Shown here: in pieces, positions 9,235-18,125 of the stretch
How positions within the stretch are numbered: position 1 is the first letter of the stretch
Layout of the letters: the number at the start of each line of letters is the position of its first letter
Origin: Diaphorobacter sp. HDW4A
GTDB taxonomy: Bacteria > Pseudomonadota > Gammaproteobacteria > Burkholderiales > Burkholderiaceae_C
Reading direction: 5' to 3'
Assembly (NCBI RefSeq): GCF_011305995.1
Contig: NZ_CP049910.1
Coordinates: 1,178,001 to 1,242,000, forward strand
Length of the DNA stretch: 64,000 nt
The notes under the pieces: generated by a model
Database searches by the model: none
What the model saw: the letters and a program-made list of their open reading frames with translations, nothing else
What the model was told of the DNA's origin: nothing
Translations under genes and position numbers: made by a program

Positions 9235-9810
9235 GTGAAAATTTTGGCTATCTCAGGCAGCTCACGTGAAGCATCCACGAATACGGCGTTGTTGCAAACC
9301 ATGAAAAACTTAGCTCCACTGGGTGTTGATATCTCAGTTTTCTGTCACCTGCATACATTACCAGTGTTTTCGCCTGATGCCGAAGGGGAGAATACACCCT
9401 TGATAGTTCGTGAATTTCTAGAATTAGTCTCCGCTAACGATGGCATCGTCATCTCAAGCCCCGAGTACATCCGTGCAATTCCCGGTGGCCTCAAGAATGC
9501 AATCGACTGGATGGTTTCACGCTTTGAAGTTATTGGTAAGCCCATTGTTTTGGTACATGCATCACACCGAGGCGACGATATGTTGGCTTCGCTAAGAATA
9601 GTTCTTTCAACGTTAAGCAATAATTTTCTTGAGCATATATTTTTACGTCTACCTCTCATTGGGAAATCCCCGGAAGAGGTTGTGAAATTTCTATGCCGGC
9701 CCGAGAACGAGTCACAAATCAGATCGTTTCTAGTCAAATTTGCAGCGGCAGTCCATCAAAGCAGCGGAGTGAGCCTTGTCGCCACTAAGGAGACTCTGCA
9801 AAACCATTGA
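9235..9810 (+). CDS. NADPH-dependent FMN reductase (flavodoxin-like)
   Basis: 191 residues from a GTG start at 9235, chosen because AAAGAGGA lies just upstream and VKILAISGSSR is the conserved beginning of the FMN-reductase fold. SGSSREASTNTALL binds the FMN phosphate and SPEYIRAIPGGLKNAIDW is the flavin-ring loop. The family (SsuE/ArsH/chromate reductase-like) provides reduced flavin or reduces quinones and metals. A chrA gene lies 1.4 kb away, so chromate reduction is possible but unproven. Codon use here is more AT-rich than in the neighbours. Confidence 0.9.
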   Translation: MKILAISGSSREASTNTALLQTMKNLAPLGVDISVFCHLHTLPVFSPDAEGENTPLIVREFLELVSANDGIVISSPEYIRAIPGGLKNAIDWMVSRFEVIGKPIVLVHASHRGDDMLASLRIVLSTLSNNFLEHIFLRLPLIGKSPEEVVKFLCRPENESQIRSFLVKFAAAVHQSSGVSLVATKETLQNH

Positions 9811-9982
9811 ATTCAGAGGGCCAAGACAATCACTTCCCCAATGACTGTTTTCAGGTCAGCAGCAGCCCCTCGCTAACAGGCTGTCCCCGGGGATGATGTC
9901 AGTCCGCTATCTCGGCTCGCAAATGGGTGATGTCGACCCAAAGCGGAAGTTCCTTCAACGGTTCCGTACATCAGCTTTGAAT

Positions 9983-11026
9983 TTAATGCTTGTGCTGATG
10001 GTGAACGTCTGGAAAGTGTTCGTGGCTGTGCGTTATCGGTTCATGGCGATGCCAGTGCATATGCTTTCCTGTTGGAACTAACCCGTCTTCATGCACATGT
10101 CGATGGTGCTCATCGTGTTCATGCTCGTGACTATGCTCAAGCGCCTCATGAGAATGTTCATGCCCATGCTTTTCGGTCAGATGCAACCAAACCCCGATAC
10201 CCATGAGAACACCAGCAACTAGCAAACGTGGTGAAGCGGGATCTCCCAGAAATACGATGGCAAGCAACGCTCCGAAAAATGGCGCTACTGAGAAATACGC
10301 CCCCGTCCTAGCTGTGCCGAGGTTGCGCAGCGCTATGACAAAAAGGACAAGGCTGCTGCCGTAGCTCAAGAACCCAATAACAGCGCCTGCAGAGATAACG
10401 GTGAATGAAGGCATTTGGATGCCTGTGGCTAAAGCAAGAAGCAGGTTGGTTACGCCCGCTGCAAGCCCCTTCACCATAGCGATGAAGGACGCGTCAGCGA
10501 TGGAGACTTTGCGCGTCAAGTTATTGTCGATGGCCCAGCAAAGGCACGCACCGACCACTGCGAGTGATGGCCAAAGGGCTGCCGTTCCAGCTTGGCTAGG
10601 CCAACTTAGAACGAGTGCGCCTGCAACGATGGCAGCCATACCAAGTGCGATACGCTGGTCAAAATTCTCTTTGAAGACAAACCAAGCCAAGACAGCGGTG
10701 AGTACACCCTCGGCATTCAGTAGCAACGAGGCATCGGATGCAGTCATTCCTGCCAAACCCGTCATGAGCAACAGCGGGCCCAACATACCGCCTGAGATGA
10801 TTGCTCCAGCCAGCCATCCGAGTTCATTGCGTTTGAGCTCCACCGCAGGAGCGCGAGCCACCAACCTGTAAATCAACAGTCCAATGCCCGAGCCAAGGTA
10901 GAGAATGCCCGCCAGCAGCCATGGGCTTGCGTGCTCAAGCAGCAATTTAACGGCAGGCGTTCCTGCGCCAAATAGCACTGCGGCCCCTAATGCTGCCAAC
11001 ACACCGTAGTTCTTCAGGGTATTCAT
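9983..11026 (-). CDS. EamA/DMT-family transporter with His-rich C-terminal tail
   Basis: 347 residues: about 285 form ten hydrophobic segments of the drug/metabolite transporter fold with two EamA halves (VLFGAGTPAVKLLLEHASPW; INAEGV-like LLNAEGVLTAVLAWFVFKE). The last ~60 residues are a soluble tail with about 25 histidines (EHSHEHEHDEHHRH, HMHWHRHEPITHSHEH). The tail suggests metal binding and perhaps sensing or export of a divalent metal; this is inference. It stands alone between the FMN reductase and chrA, on the opposite strand. Confidence 0.88.
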   Translation of the reverse strand: MNTLKNYGVLAALGAAVLFGAGTPAVKLLLEHASPWLLAGILYLGSGIGLLIYRLVARAPAVELKRNELGWLAGAIISGGMLGPLLLMTGLAGMTASDASLLLNAEGVLTAVLAWFVFKENFDQRIALGMAAIVAGALVLSWPSQAGTAALWPSLAVVGACLCWAIDNNLTRKVSIADASFIAMVKGLAAGVTNLLLALATGIQMPSFTVISAGAVIGFLSYGSSLVLFVIALRNLGTARTGAYFSVAPFFGALLAIVFLGDPASPRLLVAGVLMGIGVWLHLTEKHGHEHSHEALEHSHEHEHDEHHRHVHEDGLVPTGKHMHWHRHEPITHSHEHFPDVHHQHKH

Positions 11027-11252
11027 TGCTTCCTTCCAACCAGGAAAGGGTATATCAAGGTATCTGAACAGTATTTTTACTAACCCGTCAAACCATCTGC
11101 CGGGTTTGCGAATTTTATTGGCTTCGCAAGTCCATTGTTAAAGGTTAGAATTTTGTCGTTGGGGACTTGAGCAGTCTCCCCGCCACCAAGGACAACCTCT
11201 GTCCCAAGTGCTGCTCCTAATTTCGGGCCATTGACCCGGGTAGGAGTTCATC

Positions 11253-12455
11253 TTGACATTTCCTGTCTCTTCCAGTTCATCAACACCTGAGTCCGCTGAT
11301 AGCGCGACGCCATACACGCTTTGGCAGCTCACGCTCTATATGCTGGGCCTCGGAACTTGGGGTTTCGGCGGCCCCGTTGCGCTTGTTGGCTTCATGTACC
11401 GGGACTTGGTGGAGGGCCGAGGATGGTTCACTGAAGCCGATTACAAAGAAGGACTGGCTCTTGCCCAATTGATGCCGGGGCCGCTGGCCGCTCAGTTGGC
11501 CATCTATCTGGGATTCGTCCGCTACCGGCTGCTCGGTGCGGCACTTGTAGGGTTGGCCTTTGTTTTACCGTCGTTCGTCATGGTGGTGGCATTAGGTGCT
11601 GCTTACACCCGATTTGGGGGATTGACCTGGATGCAAGCGGTGTTTTACGGCGTTGGTGCATGTGTCATTGGAATCATCAGCATCAGCGCCTACAAGCTCA
11701 CAACAAAGAACATTGGCAAAGACAAGCTCCTTTGGGCTATATGCACCGTCAGTGCTGTCGTCACCTTCGCCACACAGTCTGAAGAGTTGTGGTTGTTCAT
11801 CGGCTCAGGCGTACTCGTGTGGCTGCTGCGTGCTCCCCCCGACTGGATGTCCAAGCACAGGCTCCATTCAACATCAGTGCCAGTCATCGGGTTCTTCGCG
11901 CTGAATGGGATTGATTGGGACAAGCTCGTACAGATTGGGCGCTATTTTGCTTATGCAGGAACGTTTGTCTTTGGAAGTGGACTTGCCATCGTCCCGTTTC
12001 TCTACTCCGGCGTGGTCAAGCAATACGCGTGGTTGACCGACCATCAGTTCGTTGACGCAGTTGCAGTAGCCATGATTACTCCTGGCCCAGTGGTCATCAC
12101 GACAGGATTCATAGGCTTCTTGGTGTCGGGATTTTGGGGCGCCATGGTGGCTGCTTTGGCAACATTTTTGCCTTGCTTTTTACTCACTGTGATTCCTGCT
12201 CCATACTTCAAAAAGTACGGAAAAGTACCTGCATTGGTAGCCTTTGTAGACGGTGTCACGGCAGCGGCAATCGGCGCAATTGTTGGTGCAGTGGTTGTAA
12301 TTTCCCAGCGCTCCATCAGCGACTGTGTCACGGCATGCATGGCCATAGGCACAGCAGTTTCTTTATGGAAATTTAAGAAACTGCCTGAGCCAGTTGTTGT
12401 TTTGGTCGCAGCCTTGATAGGCTTGATAGTCTATCCACAGATGCATGCGGCGTAG
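11253..12455 (+). CDS. chrA: Chromate transporter ChrA (two-domain CHR family)
   Basis: 400 residues, the size of full-length ChrA proteins that export chromate by proton antiport. Two homologous membrane halves are visible: the first has WGFGGPVALVGFMYRDLVE and LMPGPLAAQLAIYLGF, the second FGSGLAIVPFLYSGVV and MITPGPVVITTGFIGF. The TTG at 11253 is taken as the start because TAGGAG lies seven bases upstream and there is no in-frame ATG near. No chrB regulator is beside it. Confidence 0.92.
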   Translation: MTFPVSSSSSTPESADSATPYTLWQLTLYMLGLGTWGFGGPVALVGFMYRDLVEGRGWFTEADYKEGLALAQLMPGPLAAQLAIYLGFVRYRLLGAALVGLAFVLPSFVMVVALGAAYTRFGGLTWMQAVFYGVGACVIGIISISAYKLTTKNIGKDKLLWAICTVSAVVTFATQSEELWLFIGSGVLVWLLRAPPDWMSKHRLHSTSVPVIGFFALNGIDWDKLVQIGRYFAYAGTFVFGSGLAIVPFLYSGVVKQYAWLTDHQFVDAVAVAMITPGPVVITTGFIGFLVSGFWGAMVAALATFLPCFLLTVIPAPYFKKYGKVPALVAFVDGVTAAAIGAIVGAVVVISQRSISDCVTACMAIGTAVSLWKFKKLPEPVVVLVAALIGLIVYPQMHAA

Positions 12456-12484
12456 TGGGTGTCAGAAAATTTCAAAAGCGGTCG

Positions 12485-12544
12485 ATTGAGAGTCGAGGCC
12501 CAAATACCGCTTCTGGCTGTGAATTCAACCGATCGACCCTCAAT
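12485..12544. repeat. Inverted repeat downstream of chrA
   Basis: ATTGAGAGTCGA is followed by TCGACCCTCAAT with 11 of 12 pairs matching and a spacer of ~36 bp that includes an ACCGCTTCTGGC stretch. The loop is too long for a normal terminator and there is no T-run. It may be a degenerate end of a mobile unit or a member of the CGGCCAGAAGCGG-type repeats seen elsewhere in the window. Confidence 0.35.
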
Positions 12545-12553
12545 AGACATGCT

Positions 12554-12993
12554 TTATACCGCTGAGCGGTCCAAAGTATAAATGCCCGGAAAGTATCTTT
12601 CCATATATGAATTCGGATACAGTGGAGATTTAAATCCATACTCATCATACAAGCCATGAGCATCACTGGTTGCTAAAGTAAAACGCCGTAATCCCTGAAG
12701 TTGAGGATGTGCTAAGACAGCACTCATCAGAGCTTTGCTATATCCATTGCCTCTGTGCTTTGGAATCACAAATACGTCGACAAGATTGGCAAAGGTCGCA
12801 CTATCCGTGATGACGCGACAAAATGCCACTTGCTGGCCTTCAATATATCCCCCAAAACAAAGTGAGTTCTCAATTGCTATGAGAATATCTCTAATGGAAT
12901 ATTTTTAGCCCACGAGGTTTCAGTGGAAAGAAAGCTGTGAATAAGAAGCACATCCAGCTCAGCTTTATCGTTTGAAATGCGAAGGTCTTTCAT
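12554..12993 (-). pseudogene. GNAT acetyltransferase, frameshifted
   Basis: The 3' part reads a GNAT core (LVDVFVIPKHRGNGYSKALM, the acetyl-CoA loop; then YDEYGFKSPLYPNSYMER). Upstream, in another frame, an ATG at 12993 starts MKDLRISNDKAELDVLLIH and reads to IPLE, the normal N-terminus of these ~140-residue enzymes. The two parts join if the frame is changed near 12,885-12,892, between IPLE and AIENSLCFGGYIEGQQV. It is either a pseudogene or a one-base sequencing error. Confidence 0.75.
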
Positions 12994-13143
12994 GATCGAA
13001 TGTCTCATCAACTTATGTGGAGCGTCAGCACTTGGCCGATAGTGACTGTACCAGTTCGACCGGTAGCAGATTGCAGGCACACTCAAAAATGGGAACTAAG
13101 CTAACGAAGTTTTCCTGTAACTATCGACGAATATGGCTCATGC

Positions 13144-13674
13144 TTAAGCGAGCTGCATTGGAATGAACGCAACTCCATTCTTCTCTACGCGAGCACCAAC
13201 CTCGCAGAATCCCATGCGCTCATAGAAAGACAGTGCAAACGGCGTTGAATTGACAGTAGTCGGCGCTGAAGCAGAGGGCCATTCATAAATATCCTTCACA
13301 TAAGACCAAAGCGCCCTAGCAACGCCACCTCTTTGGAAAGGTTGTCCAACGAAAAGGTGGAATAAATGCGTTCCTTGACGAACAGCAACTACCCCCATCA
13401 ACTGATCGCCAGCGAAGCCAACATAGTAGTCGAGTCCAGGAGTAGCGATATTTCGCGCAATCCCTTCAGGCGCAAGCGAAAGCAAGAAGCTTTCTGCACC
13501 TGCACCGTCATCTCGCAACAGGAAATGATGCGCTTGGGAAAGAATCAATGTGCTAATGGTCGAAGCGTCATCTAGTGTCGCTTTACGTATGCGCATGGAT
13601 CGATCAGAAATTGTTGCGTTCATTGATGGAGGTCTGCTCATGGCCGATAGCTCATTTCCGGATTGCTTCTGCAA
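13144..13674 (-). CDS. GNAT family N-acetyltransferase
   Basis: Up to 176 residues; the real start may be at MNATISDRSMRIRKAT or MRIRKATLDD, where family similarity begins. The acetyl-CoA-binding segment is VGQPFQRGGVARALW (Q/RxxGxG/A) and the C-terminal ALSFYERMGFCEVG is the usual beta-bulge strand. It is followed by no partner gene. The substrate is unknown. It lies in the same orientation as the frameshifted GNAT gene but is not a duplicate of it. Confidence 0.85.
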   Translation of the reverse strand: MQKQSGNELSAMSRPPSMNATISDRSMRIRKATLDDASTISTLILSQAHHFLLRDDGAGAESFLLSLAPEGIARNIATPGLDYYVGFAGDQLMGVVAVRQGTHLFHLFVGQPFQRGGVARALWSYVKDIYEWPSASAPTTVNSTPFALSFYERMGFCEVGARVEKNGVAFIPMQLA

Positions 13675-13765
13675 CCCGCTCTTCAGAATAGGTCAATTAC
13701 ATCATCCCAACGTGGAGACTACTTAAGCGCATGCTATAGGCCCCTCAACTCGATGGGAGACCATC

Positions 13766-13939
13766 ATGGAAGCCTTCAGTCATGCAGCTCGACGCGAACC
13801 ATGGAACAAAGGCAAGATAGTCGGGCAGAAAGCACCATTTAAGCTCAAAGACATCTGGGCTCTAAGAATTCGGCTTCAGATGGAAGGACGAGTCCGAGAA
13901 CTAGCCCTTTTTAATCTAGGTGTGGACAGCAAGCTGTGA
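13766..13939 (+). pseudogene. Tyrosine recombinase/integrase N-terminal fragment
   Basis: 57 codons from the ATG at 13766: REPWNKGKIVGQKAPFKLKD and ALFNLGVDSKL are the N-terminal signature of a short XerC/D-like integrase family of beta-proteobacteria. The stop codon is provided by the first three bases of the IS3 element at 13937. The catalytic part (R...HxxR...Y) is absent and is not found beyond the IS elements. Confidence 0.8.
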
Positions 13940-15074
13940 ATCGCCCCGGGTATGGAGGAGGCTCAACACTCTGAGAGGATTGAGCCATGACGAAGTCAAA
14001 CAAGTTTTCACCTGAGGTACGCGAGCGTGCCGTACGCATGGTGCAAGAGCACCGAGGCGAGTACCCATCGCTGTGGGCCGCCATTGAATCCATAGCCCCC
14101 AAGATTGGTTGTGTGCCCCAAACACTGAACGAATGGGTCAAGCGTGCGGAAGTGGATTCCGGCGCGCGTGAAGGCGTCACAACCAGCGAAGCGCAACGAA
14201 TGAAGGAGCTCGAGCGCGAGGTCAAGGAACTGCGCAGGGCCAACGAGATACTCAAGCTGGCCAGCGCGTTTTTCGCCCAGGCGGAGCAGGGCCGCCGCCT
14301 GAAGTCTTGAAGGCCTTCGTCGACAAGCACCGCGATGCATATGGGGTCGAGCCGCTCTGCAAGGTCTTGCAGGTTGCCCCTTCGGCGTATCGTCGGCACG
14401 CGGCGTTACTGCGTGCGCCTCACAAGCGCTGTGCTCGGGCTCACCGTGACGAGATGCTGATGCCACAGATTGAACGCGTCTGGCAGGCCAACATGCAGGT
14501 CTACGGCGCCGACAAGGTGTGGCGGCAACTGGCCCGCGAAGGCGTGACTGTGGCCCGTTGCACAGTCGAGCGGCTGATGCGTAAGCTGGGACTGCGCGGG
14601 GTGATGCGTGGCAAGGTCGTGCGAACCACTGTCAGTGATGGCAAAGCTCCATGCCCGTTGGACCGCGTCAATCGCCAGTTCCGAGCCGAGCAACCGAACC
14701 AGTTGTGGGTCAGCGACTTCACCTACGTTTCGACCTGGCAGGGGTGGTTGTACGTGGCCTTCGTCATCGACGTGTTCGCCCGGCGCATCGTGGGCTGGCG
14801 GGTGAGCAGTTCGATGCGCACTGACTTCGTCCTCGATGCGCTGGAACAAGCCCTGTACTCCCGACAGCCTGAGCGCGATGGAAGCCTGATATGCCACAGC
14901 GACCGCGGGTCGCAATACGTCAGTATTCGGTACTCCGAACGACTGGCTGAGGCGGGTATCGAGCCTTCGGTGGGTAGCAAAGGCGACAGCTATGACAACG
15001 CCTTAGCCGAGACCATCAACGGTCTCTACAAAGCCGAGTTAATCCATCGCCGTGGGCCATGGAAAACAAAGGAA
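13937..15074 (+). mobile_element. IS3-family element, right end lost (IS-A)
   Basis: The left end is TGAATCGCCCCGGGTATGG, like the ends of the intact relative at 58,086-59,404. OrfA and most of OrfB follow. The element stops inside OrfB at 15074, where a second IS3 element begins. After that second element no continuation of this one is found, so its right ~300 bp have been deleted. Confidence 0.85.
13987..14310 (+). CDS. IS3-family transposase OrfA
   Basis: 107 residues: helix-turn-helix ([23 protein letters not shown]) and a C-terminal leucine-zipper-like coil ([20 protein letters not shown]). It ends overlapping OrfB by four bases, the usual setting for -1 frameshifting to make OrfAB. It is about 85% alike to the OrfA at 58,136-58,459. 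Confidence 0.9.
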   Translation: MTKSNKFSPEVRERAVRMVQEHRGEYPSLWAAIESIAPKIGCVPQTLNEWVKRAEVDSGAREGVTTSEAQRMKELEREVKELRRANEILKLASAFFAQAEQGRRLKS

Positions 15075-15077
15075 TGA
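14307..15077 (+). pseudogene. IS3-family transposase OrfB, C-terminally truncated
   Basis: 256 codons of the DDE integrase domain ([20 protein letters not shown] with the first [11 protein letters not shown] with the second; [13 protein letters not shown] with the E). The ~48 C-terminal residues present in the relative at 58,456-59,370 are replaced: after GPWKTKE the stop comes from the inverted repeat of the next element. Catalytic residues are present but the protein is incomplete. Confidence 0.85.
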
Positions 15078-15092
15078 ATCGCCCCGGATTCT

Positions 15093-15968
15093 CTAGACAC
15101 TTTCGAGCCGTTGGGAATGGCGTCTTTCGAACTCTACCGGAGAGATATCTCCGGCGGTTCCATGACGCCTTTTGGGGTTGTAAAACATCTCGATGTAGTT
15201 GAAGACATCAGCCCTGGCCTCATCGCGCGTCGAGTAAATCTGGCGACGAATACGCTCGCGCTTGAGCAACTGGAAGAAGCTCTCAGCCACCGCGTTATCG
15301 TGACAATTGCCGCGACGACTCATGCTGGAGACAAGGTTGTGATCACGCAGAAAGTCCTGCCAGTCATGGCCAGTAAACTGACTGCCCTGATCCGAATGCA
15401 CCATGACAGGCAGCTTGGGCCTGCGACGCCACAAGGCCATCAACAGTGCATCGAGCACCAAGCCAGTATCGATGCGGCTGCCCATAGACCAGCCAACAAC
15501 CTGACGTGAGAACAGGTCAACCACCACCGCCAGATACAACCAACCTTCATGGGTGCGGATGTATGTGATGTCAGTCACCCAAGCTTGGTTGGGCTCGGCC
15601 GCTGCGAAGCGGCGCTGCAAGTGATTGGGCGCGACGATGGCAGATTTGCCTCCACGCATGCCTGCACGGCGTTTGTAGCCCGTCTGTGAGCGCAGCCCCT
15701 CGATTTTGAGCAGTCGTGCCACGCGATGCTTGCCGCAGCTCTCGCCCAAATCACGCATGTCCATGGTCAGCTTGCGATAGCCATAGACGCCACCACTCTC
15801 GAGCCACGCATGCTTGAGAAGACCCAACAGACGTTGATCGTCCTTTGCACGAAGGCTCATCGGTTGCGCCTTCCAGGCGTAGTAGCCGCTAGGGTGTACA
15901 GCCATGACCTTGCACAGTCGGCGAATGCTGTACTCGCCTTCATGGCGCTTGATGAATGCGTACTTCAC
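15093..15968 (-). CDS. IS3-family transposase OrfB (DDE)
   Basis: 291 residues. HTH_21 region (YSIRRLCKVMAVHPSGYY), then the rve catalytic domain: WVTDITYIRTHEGWLYLAVV (D), VHSDQGSQF (D), DNAVAESFFQLLKRE (E), and the usual C-terminus (ADVFNYIEMFYNPKRRH). It appears intact. Its start overlaps the OrfA end by four bases, which fits programmed -1 frameshifting. Confidence 0.92.
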   Translation of the reverse strand: MKYAFIKRHEGEYSIRRLCKVMAVHPSGYYAWKAQPMSLRAKDDQRLLGLLKHAWLESGGVYGYRKLTMDMRDLGESCGKHRVARLLKIEGLRSQTGYKRRAGMRGGKSAIVAPNHLQRRFAAAEPNQAWVTDITYIRTHEGWLYLAVVVDLFSRQVVGWSMGSRIDTGLVLDALLMALWRRRPKLPVMVHSDQGSQFTGHDWQDFLRDHNLVSSMSRRGNCHDNAVAESFFQLLKRERIRRQIYSTRDEARADVFNYIEMFYNPKRRHGTAGDISPVEFERRHSQRLESV

Positions 15969-16243
15969 CCGGACTGCTTGGCAAAGTACGCCGCGGCCTT
16001 TTTTAGGATGTCGCGCTCCTCTGTGACTCGCTTGAGTTCAGCCTTCAGTCGTCGCAACTCCTCGGTTTGCGACACCTGTGCCTGCCGATCAGGGGCAGGC
16101 GTTCGTTGAGCCTTGATCCATTGATAAAGGCTGTGCTGACTCACCCCCAGCCGAGCAGAAACATCGGCCACCTTATGGCCGCGCTCAGTGATCTGCTTGA
16201 CCGCTTCGGTCTTGAATTCTTGGGGATATCTTTGTTTACTCAT
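15965..16243 (-). CDS. IS3-family transposase OrfA
   Basis: 92 residues with a helix-turn-helix (KVADVSARLGVSQHSLYQWI) and a C-terminal coil (LRRLKAELKRVTEERDILKK). It lies directly upstream of, and overlaps, OrfB. Confidence 0.92.
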   Translation of the reverse strand: MSKQRYPQEFKTEAVKQITERGHKVADVSARLGVSQHSLYQWIKAQRTPAPDRQAQVSQTEELRRLKAELKRVTEERDILKKAAAYFAKQSG

Positions 16244-16414
16244 GGCACCTCCTATTGGGCCTTAGTTTGAGGCTCAGAGGTGTCTAGAAAATCCGGGGCG
16301 ATTCAGGTGCAGTCCCCGGTCCTCTAAGGTTCAACAGCTTTTTCTCACCAATAAGCAGGCTGTCGCTTGGGGCTGGGGAATTGCTCACATGCAAGCGAGA
16401 GGCAAGTTTGATTC

Positions 16415-16993
16415 TTATGTTGGTGCGTTGAGCCTGCATTGCAGGGCCATCTCATATGCTGTCTCGAGATGAGGGGCCAGAGGTCGATCCATTGCATTGT
16501 GCTGCGCGATTACAGCTCCCTTGTCAGAATCGCCAAGCCTTCCCTTGAAGATCAACCAAGAGAACAAGTGAGGCGTCGTCTGGATGTGAGTGTGCCCAGA
16601 GTCCTGTGCCAGCTTGCGAGCCTTCATGTCATCGGTGATTACTGCTTGTCCAATCTTCATGGCGAATGCGATGGATGAGAGCTCTCCTTTGCCTAGGCGC
16701 TTACGGCTTTCTAGCAACTTGATCGCCTGTAGATCGTTAATGCTGCACGAGTGGGCGATAAAGCCGCCACGACTCTGCTCGAGCGTTAACCGCCGCATGA
16801 GCTCTGATTCCGCAGCCGTCGGAGTCTTCTTCCGTGGCTTGTTCAGACACTCGTAGCGCACGAAGCTGGTGATGCAAAAATCGCAGCGTGCTTCTTTCGC
16901 TGCGGAATGTAGCGTAGGCGATGACAGAACATTCCACACCGAACAAGTGTCAGCGACGTTAACCAAATGAAACTGTGACGGATCAATGGCCAT
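16415..16993 (-). CDS. PIN-like domain protein, probable toxin or effector
   Basis: About 192 residues from the ATG at 16993, which overlaps the end of the XRE-ImmA/IrrE gene by 11 bases. The acidic residues of a PIN nuclease are visible: D in LVNVADTCSVWNVL, E in GKGELSSIAFAMK and D in AVITDDMKARKLA. PIN proteins are Mg-dependent RNases. The tight coupling to a HTH-protease regulator suggests a regulated toxin pair or a stress/defence switch; the function is inferred. A longer start at 17020 is possible but lies deep in the upstream gene. Confidence 0.75.
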   Translation of the reverse strand: MAIDPSQFHLVNVADTCSVWNVLSSPTLHSAAKEARCDFCITSFVRYECLNKPRKKTPTAAESELMRRLTLEQSRGGFIAHSCSINDLQAIKLLESRKRLGKGELSSIAFAMKIGQAVITDDMKARKLAQDSGHTHIQTTPHLFSWLIFKGRLGDSDKGAVIAQHNAMDRPLAPHLETAYEMALQCRLNAPT

Positions 16994-18125
16994 GGAGTGT
17001 TCTGCCGTAAAGGGTTGCAAGCTCTGCGAGTTCGCCGTGGCTGCACAACAGCGCCTCGGCTAGACGACCGACGCTAATCACGCCGATGCTGAACCCGTCG
17101 AAGCAAAGACCCACGTAATGATCGGAGAGTCCTGACTCCAAGAGGCGGGCCTTACGTTCCCGCTGCACAGCGTTGAGGCTATCGGGCAATTCAGGGTCGA
17201 CCTTTGCCTCACGTGGCACGCGCAGATTACTAATGCGGTTGTATGACGCGGTGTCGATGAGCTTGGCCTCTTTGAGTCCAATGGCGAGTGCGACACAACT
17301 TACGCGCAATTCATTGGCCCATCGCAGCGCGTCAGCGTCCGTCCATTGAACAGGGCTCGGAAGGCGTGCGAGAACTGCTGGCGGCATGAGAAAGCACGAT
17401 GCGAAGCGGTTGGCGCGCAGTTCTACCATGTCCGATCCACTCGGGCCATCGAAGCTGACGCTGGCACCTTGAGAAGAGTCGAAAATAGCGTGCGCCATTT
17501 CGTGAGCGGCGCTGAACCGCTGACGATAGATATCCTCGCTGTAATTTACCAGAGCACACTTCCCCGCGACTGGGTGCATGATGAAGAGGCCTGAAATATT
17601 GGAGTTGCCGAGCTTGCGCCGGAACACGTGAACGCCTACGCTGCGAAATTCTGCGTAAACATCGCGGGGAACCTCTCGGTCTGAATGCCTCAAGGCAGCG
17701 CGAAGACTGGCAGCGGCGGTTTCTCCGTGCCCCTTGAAAAACGTGCCGGTCGGAGCAAAAGAAAAATTTTCGGACGGGCGACCCAGCTCTCGCATCAGGA
17801 AATCTTCCGTCTCGCACAGGTAGAGAAAGTCTTGGACCGCACGACGATCTTCCTTGGTGAAGTCGTCGCCATGTGCACGATAGAGCGTCTCGGTTTGTTC
17901 GAATGGCGCGACTTGTTCATTGGAAATGAAGAATTTGAAGTCGCATCGATAGTGATCTGCCAAGATCAGCACCTCGTCGCCCGTTGGCTCTGCTTGGCCG
18001 GCTTCAATGGCGGTTAGACGAACAGAGTCAATGCCCGTCGAAGCAGCAACTTCGAAGATGGACTCCTTGAGTTGCACTCGGTACTTAGTGAGTTTGGAGC
18101 CCAAGGCTCGCAGGTTGATGGCCAT
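16983..18125 (-). CDS. XRE helix-turn-helix / ImmA-IrrE metallopeptidase
   Basis: 380 residues. An N-terminal XRE-type HTH (residues ~10-65: FEVAASTGIDSVRLTAIEAG) is followed by a zinc-protease domain of the ImmA/IrrE family with HEMAHAIFD (HExxH) near residue 230 and a downstream ELRANRFASCFLMP glutamate-containing helix. Such proteins cleave a repressor or antitoxin after a signal, as ImmA does for ICEBs1 ImmR. It overlaps the PIN-like gene downstream and probably controls it. Both lie next to IS-B in mobile DNA. Confidence 0.88.
   Translation of the reverse strand: MAINLRALGSKLTKYRVQLKESIFEVAASTGIDSVRLTAIEAGQAEPTGDEVLILADHYRCDFKFFISNEQVAPFEQTETLYRAHGDDFTKEDRRAVQDFLYLCETEDFLMRELGRPSENFSFAPTGTFFKGHGETAAASLRAALRHSDREVPRDVYAEFRSVGVHVFRRKLGNSNISGLFIMHPVAGKCALVNYSEDIYRQRFSAAHEMAHAIFDSSQGASVSFDGPSGSDMVELRANRFASCFLMPPAVLARLPSPVQWTDADALRWANELRVSCVALAIGLKEAKLIDTASYNRISNLRVPREAKVDPELPDSLNAVQRERKARLLESGLSDHYVGLCFDGFSIGVISVGRLAEALLCSHGELAELATLYGRTLHGH

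Larger units (their letters stand above)
15075..16305 (-). mobile_element. IS3-family element, complete (IS-B)
   Basis: 1231 bp with inverted repeats: TGAATCGCCCCGGATTCTCT at 15075 and its mirror ending at 16305 (one mismatch over 25 bp). It holds OrfA and OrfB on the minus strand. No direct repeat is seen (GAA on the left, GGT on the right), consistent with later deletion. Its terminal 13 bases are the same as those of IS-A although the transposases are of different subgroups. Confidence 0.88.
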
